DNA from: Parietichytrium sp. I65-24A
Taxonomy: Eukaryota > Sar > Bigyra > Thraustochytrida > Thraustochytriidae
NCBI GenBank assembly: GCA_012862575.1
Contig: BLSF01000059.1
Location: 212,292 to 276,291 of the forward strand
DNA length: 64,000 nt
Reading direction: 5' to 3'
Within the stretch, counting starts at the first letter, position 1; each line of letters opens with the position of its first letter. The position numbers and the translations under genes were made by a program. The notes under the pieces were generated by a model. It was not told where the DNA came from. It was given only the letters and a program-made list of their open reading frames with translations, and ran no database searches. Positions 58,516 to 64,000 of the stretch are shown here, piece after piece.

Positions 58516-60348
58516 ATGAGCAGGCCGGTGTCCTTTGGAAGAGAGACCTCCGAAGGTTTCGCTGCTGTGAACAATCTTCGGGCGGGCAGAGAGTTGGGTC
58601 TGTTGTTGGCACGAGACCGCACACTGCGAAGCCTGGAGGTTTTCTGGGACCCTGGCTCGAGGCTGGAAACGGTGTTGAGCCTCTCGGAGGCACTCAAATT
58701 GAATGCCACGCTGCTCTCCTTGAGTTTGCAGGAGAATGGCGTCGATGACACCTGCGCGGAATTGCTGGCCCAGGCGCTGGAACGGAATTGCACGCTAACG
58801 TCGCTCGGTTTGGAGGGGAACGACATTGGGCCTGAAGGGATTGCGGCAATCGCAAATGGTCTTGAAGGGAATAGAGTGCTGACGTCTCTAAACCTCTACC
58901 AGAATAAATGCGGCTCCGACGGGGTAGGCTCGCTTGCCAAGCTCTTACGTAAAAGTTGCACCCTCAAGTCTCTGAATCTCGGGTGGAATCAGATCGACTC
59001 TGATGGAGCCTGTGCACTGGGAAATGCACTAAAGGAGAACTTGACCTTGACTTCACTCGAAATTGAGGAGAACTTTGTTCGAGACGCTGGAGCGATGGCC
59101 TTCGCTGAGGTACTTCAAAAGAGGACAGCATTAAGAGCTTTAAATTTAAAGAGCGCGGACATTGGCGATGCAGGCGTTCTTTCGTTGGCTACAGGGCTCG
59201 AGCGGAACTCTTCGCTTTTATCACTCAATCTTCATTCAAATAGAATGGGCCAAGTCGGATTAAGTGCTATTGTAAATTCCTTAAGACACAATTGTGCGGT
59301 GACATCACTGGATATTGGGGGGACGCTAGTGACCAGCGATATCAGCCCGGGAGATGGCGTTCTTGGGGAAACGCTTGAGGACGCGCTGCAAGCAAACTCT
59401 ACGCTCAAAATATTGTCACTCTCAGACACACCTTCCTCCCTGTTTAACTTTCATGGTCACGGGCTTCGAATCCAATTGTGCTCACTGGTTCTTTCCGGCT
59501 GTAACATGCAATCTGAGAGTCTTTGCGCGCTTGCTGGTACACTCAGGAGCAATCACACATTAACCTTGCTTGATCTCTCCGACAGTGTCTTTGACTCGAA
59601 GGCAATTGAAGTACTCTGCGAAGCGCTTAAGGACAACTCCTCACTAAACACTTTTTTTCTCCGGGGGTATCTGGTCCCTGCACGAATCGGAGAAGATGGA
59701 GCCTTCTTCGTCGCGAAGGCCCTGGAGCAAAACGAGGCGTTGACCGAATTCCACCTCGACGGCCAAGGCATCGGCCCCGTGGGTGCTCAATCCATCGCGC
59801 TTGCACTCCGCTCCAACCACACACTGACGTGCATCAGCCTAATTGGTAATCAGATTGGCTCTGCAGGAGCCATAGCTCTCGCAGACGCTCTAAAGGAAAA
59901 TCTTGGTCTCAAGACAATACGGCTCGACCAGAATGAAATTGAGGCACCGGCATGTGTCGCGCTTGCGGAGGCTCTCGAGTTGAATTCTTGCTTGGTATCA
60001 ATGACTCTCGACAAGAATCAAATTAGCGACTTTGGTGCAGAGTGCTTCGCCAAAGCAATTGAAAAGAGATCGTCACTCAAAGCACTTACACTTGGCGAAG
60101 CTTCTATCAGTGATGAAGGTGCCTCACACATTGCCAGTGCTCTGAAAGTAAACACGACGCTGACGAGCTTGTCCCTTGCCTCCAATTTTATTCAAAACTC
60201 AGGAGCGTCTTGCTTTGCAACGGCGTTGGAGCACAACAGCTCTTTGACAGCTCTCAGCATCGAGAACCTGTGGGTAACATTAGACGCAAGCATTATGAAT
60301 GCGATATACGACAAGCTTGAACAGAATTTCTTTGCGTCCAAGGTGTAG
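58516..60348 (+). CDS. ribonuclease-inhibitor-like leucine-rich-repeat protein
   Basis: The product is 610 residues in one exon: an N-terminal segment of about 50 residues followed by about 19-20 leucine-rich repeats of about 28 residues. The repeat form is L..L.L..N.IG..GA.ALA.AL..N..L, as in RNI/NLRC3-type proteins. Good examples are TLTSLGLEGNDIGPEGIAA and TLTCISLIGNQIGSAGAIA. One longer repeat near residues 265-310 breaks the register. No NACHT, kinase, signal peptide or membrane segment is present. Such proteins are scaffolds binding other proteins; the partner cannot be told. It lies upstream of the spliced LRR gene, with which it shares the repeat consensus, but it has no introns. Confidence 0.88.
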   Translation: MSRPVSFGRETSEGFAAVNNLRAGRELGLLLARDRTLRSLEVFWDPGSRLETVLSLSEALKLNATLLSLSLQENGVDDTCAELLAQALERNCTLTSLGLEGNDIGPEGIAAIANGLEGNRVLTSLNLYQNKCGSDGVGSLAKLLRKSCTLKSLNLGWNQIDSDGACALGNALKENLTLTSLEIEENFVRDAGAMAFAEVLQKRTALRALNLKSADIGDAGVLSLATGLERNSSLLSLNLHSNRMGQVGLSAIVNSLRHNCAVTSLDIGGTLVTSDISPGDGVLGETLEDALQANSTLKILSLSDTPSSLFNFHGHGLRIQLCSLVLSGCNMQSESLCALAGTLRSNHTLTLLDLSDSVFDSKAIEVLCEALKDNSSLNTFFLRGYLVPARIGEDGAFFVAKALEQNEALTEFHLDGQGIGPVGAQSIALALRSNHTLTCISLIGNQIGSAGAIALADALKENLGLKTIRLDQNEIEAPACVALAEALELNSCLVSMTLDKNQISDFGAECFAKAIEKRSSLKALTLGEASISDEGASHIASALKVNTTLTSLSLASNFIQNSGASCFATALEHNSSLTALSIENLWVTLDASIMNAIYDKLEQNFFASKV

Positions 60349-62385
60349 GAGAATACTCGCGGCGTTTATACAATTCATTGGATTTCAAAGGCCATCAGAA
60401 ATGCGCTGATCTCTGCCATCGCGCAACTCTGCCTTCGTTTTCAAGATTCTTCTCAATTCTGAGTTCTACAGTCAAAATAGCCCCCCTCAAGAATGTTCGG
60501 GGCAGGCAATGAGTGTGAGGACAGTGGCAAACTGGGGATGAGGATGTCATCAACGCGAATTTATAGGTTTGGCCGAGGCCGTAAACCTCGTGAAAATCAT
60601 GAAAATCTTCATTCGGGCGTATGGAAACTTTGCTGCAAGAGAATGGGAAAGTCTGCGAGTTTTTGTTTTTGCATCCTTTGGTTTGCAGTTTACACAACGA
60701 GTCCCAAGGACTTGGCATAGTTGCATGTAATGGTGCTCTCGAAGACTTTGCGACAACGCAAAGTGGAGCGCAACGCTGTTACGAGTGCTAGCGGAAAAGG
60801 AGATTATCGACAGACGAGGTGCTGAGTGGTCAACGTAATAGATATTTTCGTGGGAAGAAAACTTTGATTTCAAGAATTTTTTTGGGAGAACAAACGAAAA
60901 TCAAGCCCACGACAAAAGACCAGTCGTACTCAAGAAGCACAGTAAACAAGGTATGCATTAAAAATACAAAAAGAAGGGGCAAGGTCAATGCGAGTTCTTG
61001 GCTGTTCGCGCTTTTCTGAGCGGAGACGCTAGATCAGATTTTCCTTACGAGGGCCTCTTTCACACCGCGCCACAAGAGCTCACGAAGCTTGTTCCAAAAG
61101 TTATGGCAAAAGCTGTTCCTGACCGAAGAGCTGGCGCCAGCGCAAGATCAGCAGTTAGTCTTTTTGAGGAGGCAACCGCTTTCAATGACTATGGAGATTT
61201 CGTCTCCGCCAAAGCCATTTCAAGTCGATGGCTTGCCTCACAACTGCGTGAAACTCTTTCGGGGGCGGACCAAAATTTTCAAGCTTGAAGACAGCACCAC
61301 ATGTATTCGATATTATTACAATGACGTCTTCCCTGCTCATACGAAAACTGACTATATGGTTCGGCGTGCAATGCTACAAAACCCTCAGAAGGTCATCATT
61401 GAATTTCCATCCGCTCGACGGCAAGGTCAACGCGGGTTGTTGACTGGCCACGCTTTCCAGAGCGGAGACGCTGGATCAGATTTACCTTGTAAGGCCCCTT
61501 TACACCACGCTACAAGAGCGCACAGTATTCGTTCCAAACGCAATAGAACTCGGAAAGGACTGCTCTTCCAGATGCCAAACACAACGAACTCGCTCGAATG
61601 CAACGGACAGAACCAAGAGTTCAAACAATATTCCGCCTGAGATGTCAACAAAGCAGCATGCCTTCCAGAATTCAGAATTAGCGCCAGAGCAGCTCCTGAG
61701 ACGGAATTATCGTTCGTACCTCAAGAAATCCGAAAACGCAAAACGCCCAACGGAAGCAAGGTCTCCAAGAGAGCAAGAGCAACGACATGCGCCGACAATG
61801 AAAACGTGGGGGACTAGTTCCTTGTTCTGTGAGACGCCTTGTTCTCTGTAAGTTCTCTGTTCTAACCTAACCAAAGTTGTGTAACCCGCCAGGTAGACCC
61901 CACTCATCCACGTGGGGTGTACTGGTATGGGTGTATGCAGGTGGGGTTACAGAGATCCAGGTGATCCAGGTGGCAGGCTGGGTTGTTCTCAGCCCCAAGC
62001 TGCAAATTCAGCAAACCGCGAACTAGTCGGCTACTACACTTCCATAACCTTCTTAGGGTTTCTTTTTCCGCTTCTCAGCAGGCACTCAGGCTGTGAGCAC
62101 ACACATCTGACGCGGGTTCTAACCACCATTATTTGACTGACTAAGCTCACTTGACTGTTTTGCGAACTCATAGTGGACTACCCCTGAGTAGCAAACAGTT
62201 GCTATTTTGATACACAAAATTATAACTTCGGACACGGCACACGCACCATCACGCACCCCGCACACCAAAAAGAACACACGGGCACAGGGCAGGGCACAGA
62301 TCAGTTCGCACGGTGGAGGTAGTGGACGCCATAGATCTCGTTGGTCGCGATCAAAGCGTTCTGGAAGCTGACACAACGGAGAAAG
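60349..62385. other. intergenic region with a diverged direct repeat
   Basis: No supportable gene in about 2 kb. A roughly 120-bp sequence at 60977-61100 recurs at 61420-61540 with substitutions. Frames over the copies retain a similar peptide (AF.SGDA.SD.P), but stops and TTG starts do not support an intact CDS. A 183-codon frame at 61089-61640 spans the second copy. Confidence 0.5.
60977..61540 (+). repeat. diverged direct repeat pair of about 120 bp
   Basis: Copies at about 60977-61100 and 61420-61540, offset about 442 bp. Shared anchors: GGCAAGGTCAA, GAGCGGAGACGCT, ATCAGATTT and TACAAGAGC or CACAAGAGC. Confidence 0.7.
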
Positions 62386-64000
62386 ATGGGAATGTACGAC
62401 GACAAGGAGATTGGTGGCCTCAAGTCGAGGTTCCGGTGTGCGCACTCGTTGGGCGAAGGACTAAACGCTCTCGACCGAGAGGCGGCCGTGTGGTAAGTGA
62501 GGTGACGTCCGTCAGCTGAGTGAAAAAGCCAGCCAACTTGATTTTCTGACGCTGCCTTTGTTTTCACGCACAGGTTTGGAGCTGGGTGCGTGCGGCAAGA
62601 TGGAGCGATTAAGGTGGCCATGGCGCTCAATGGAAACAAGACGCTTCAACTGTTAGGGTAAGTCGTGCTTGGGTTGAGTGTTGCTGGGGCAACTGAGCTT
62701 GTACGTGTGACCTTAACACTGGTTTGGAGAGAAGGATTGGTACCTTGCAAAATGTGTTCGGACTTGGTGGCTGACGATTCCAAGTTTTTTTAATGGACTA
62801 GTCTTCAACAAAATGAAATTGGCGCCGAAGGAGCATCAGCGATCGGTCGCACGTTGGAGAAGAACACTGCGTTGACTTTGTTGTCGTATGTGTGACTTTG
62901 ACACCGGTTTGGTGGAAAGGTTTAGTGACCTGCCAAACTTTCTCGGACTCGGCTGACGATTTTATCTTTTGGTAATGGGTAATGAAACAGTCTTTTAGGA
63001 AATGAAATTGGTGACGAAGGAGCATCAGCGATCGGCCGCGCGTTGGAGAAGAACACTGCGCTGACTACATTGGAGCACGTGTGACTTTGGCACTGGTTTG
63101 GTGGGAAAACAGTCTCTTGTTGAACTTTCTCGGAGTTGGTGGCTGACGACTTGATGTCTTTTTGTAATGAAATAGTCTCAGAATAAACAACATTGGCCCT
63201 GAAGGAGGATCAGCGATCGGTCGCGCGTTGGAGAAGAACACTACGCTGGCTACGTTGGAGTAAGTGTGACTTTGACACCGGTTTGGTGGAAAGATTAGTC
63301 TCTTGTTAAACTTTCTCGAACTTGGTGTCTGACGGCTTTATGTCTTTTTGTAATGAAATAGTCTTCATTTTAATAGCGTTTGTGGTAAAGGAGCATCAGC
63401 GATCGGTCGCGCGTTGGAGAAGAACACTTCGCTGACTGCATTGGAGTACGTGTGNTTTGGCACTGGTTTGGTGGGAAAACAGTCTCTTGTTGAACTTTCT
63501 CGGAGTTTATGGCTGACGACTTGATGTCTTTTTGTAATGAAATAGTCTCAGAATAAACAACATTGGCCCTGAAGGAGGATCAGCGATCGGTCGCGCGTTG
63601 GAGAAGAACACTACGCTGGCTACGTTGGAGTAAGTGTGACTTTGACACCGGTTTGGTGGAAAGATTAGTCTCTTGTTAAACTTTCTCGAACTTGGTGTCT
63701 GACGGCTTTATGTCTTTTTGTAATGAAATAGTCTTCATTTTAATAGCGTTTGTGGTAAAGGAGCATCAGCGATCGGTCGCGCGTTGGAGAAGAACACTTC
63801 GCTGACTGCATTGGAGTACGTGTGACTCTGACACCGGTTTGGTGAAAAGAGATTTGTCTCGTGCTGAATTTTCTCGGACTTGGTGCCTAACGACTTCATG
63901 TCTTTTTGTTAATGAAACAGTCTTCGTGCTGAATTTTCTCGGACTTGGTGGCTGACGACGTCATCTCTTTTTGTAATGAAACAGTCTTCGTAGTACTGGG
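62386..64000 (+). CDS. spliced leucine-rich-repeat protein, one 28-residue repeat per exon (partial, runs off window)
   Basis: Exons: 62386-62492, 62574-62657, 62802-62885, 62991-63074, 63176-63259, 63362-63445, 63546-63629, 63732-63815 and probably 63985 onward. After the first exon, every complete exon is exactly 84 nt, and all introns are phase 2. Each exon encodes one RNI-type repeat of the form LxxNxIGxEGASAIGRALEKNTxLTxL. Introns are 81-169 nt, mostly near 100, with nearly identical sequence (donor GTACGTGTG or GTAAGTGTG, acceptor GAAACAG or GAAATAG). Exon 1 begins MGMYDDKEIGGLKSRF; no in-frame ATG lies upstream, and TAG precedes it. Exon 4 ends in a GC donor. The gene extends beyond the window, so its total length is unknown. 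Confidence 0.78.
63079..63818 (+). repeat. 370-bp tandem duplication of a two-exon LRR cassette
   Basis: Sequence from about 63079 to 63448 is repeated almost perfectly from about 63449 to 63818, carrying exons 5 and 6, then 7 and 8, with their introns. The copies differ by two substitutions and one site containing the ambiguous base at 63455. Confidence 0.9.
63867..63990 (+). repeat. duplicated intron 3' end with two candidate acceptors
   Basis: CGTGCTGAATTTTCTCGGAC through GAAACAGTCTTCGT occurs twice in succession in intron 8, giving acceptors at about 63920 and 63984. Confidence 0.75.

Noticed and set aside
62802-63815. Regular repeats with about 100-bp spacers, CRISPR-like at first sight
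   Set aside because: The repeats are 84-nt coding exons with splice sites and LRR translation in a eukaryotic gene.

Overview
This is a nuclear genomic window from a protist-like eukaryote. It carries eukaryote-only families: a p300/CBP-HAC acetyltransferase, a Rab3GAP catalytic subunit, a MAP kinase, an MRP-type ABC transporter, ribosomal protein eL24 and a GT10 fucosyltransferase. Genes are monocistronic with ordinary ATG starts and the standard stop codons. Most are long intron-free ORFs, but two genes clearly have GT-AG introns. The acetyltransferase mixes plant-HAC and animal-p300 features, and there are RNI-type leucine-rich-repeat proteins. Together these fit a compact stramenopile-like genome, possibly a labyrinthulomycete/thraustochytrid. 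That assignment is an inference and is weak. No rRNA, tRNA, CRISPR array or recognisable transposase was seen.

Layout. 1-11 kb: a coiled-coil protein (+, possibly cut by the window edge), a Golgi-type fucosyltransferase (-), the Rab3GAP catalytic subunit (+) and a GCNA-type SprT protease (-). 11.5-27.6 kb: a minus-strand membrane-protein block with two near-identical multi-pass proteins (family A), an ABCC/MRP exporter, and two more related multi-pass proteins (family B). I could not assign families A or B to any known family. 29-38.9 kb: a ciliary-looking coiled-coil protein (+), a MAP kinase with a TEH activation loop (-), eL24 (+) and a spliced RING plus ubiquitin-like plus hydrophobic-tail protein (-). 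43.2-49.7 kb: the 2154-residue p300/HAC acetyltransferase (+). 50.7-60.3 kb: a TKL kinase (-), a long Ser-rich disordered protein (+), a NIT1-like amidase (-) and an intron-free LRR protein (+). From 62.4 kb to the right edge: a second LRR gene in which each internal exon is exactly one 84-nt, 28-residue repeat.

The genes do not form an operon-like pathway, as expected for a eukaryote. Possible themes are trafficking and secretion (Rab3GAP, fucosyltransferase), chromatin and genome maintenance (p300/HAC, GCNA) and signalling (two kinases). Intergenic regions of 0.3-4.3 kb hold microsatellites, GA-rich leaders and diverged direct repeats. The strongest candidates for something new are the exon-per-repeat LRR array with recent cassette duplications, the cluster of four uncharacterised membrane proteins around the ABC transporter, and several noncanonical catalytic motifs (MAPK TEH; ABCC NBD1 Walker B).

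Starts were set at the first in-frame ATG. Several longer ORFs begin at GTG or TTG and were trimmed, because such starts are not usual in nuclear genes.
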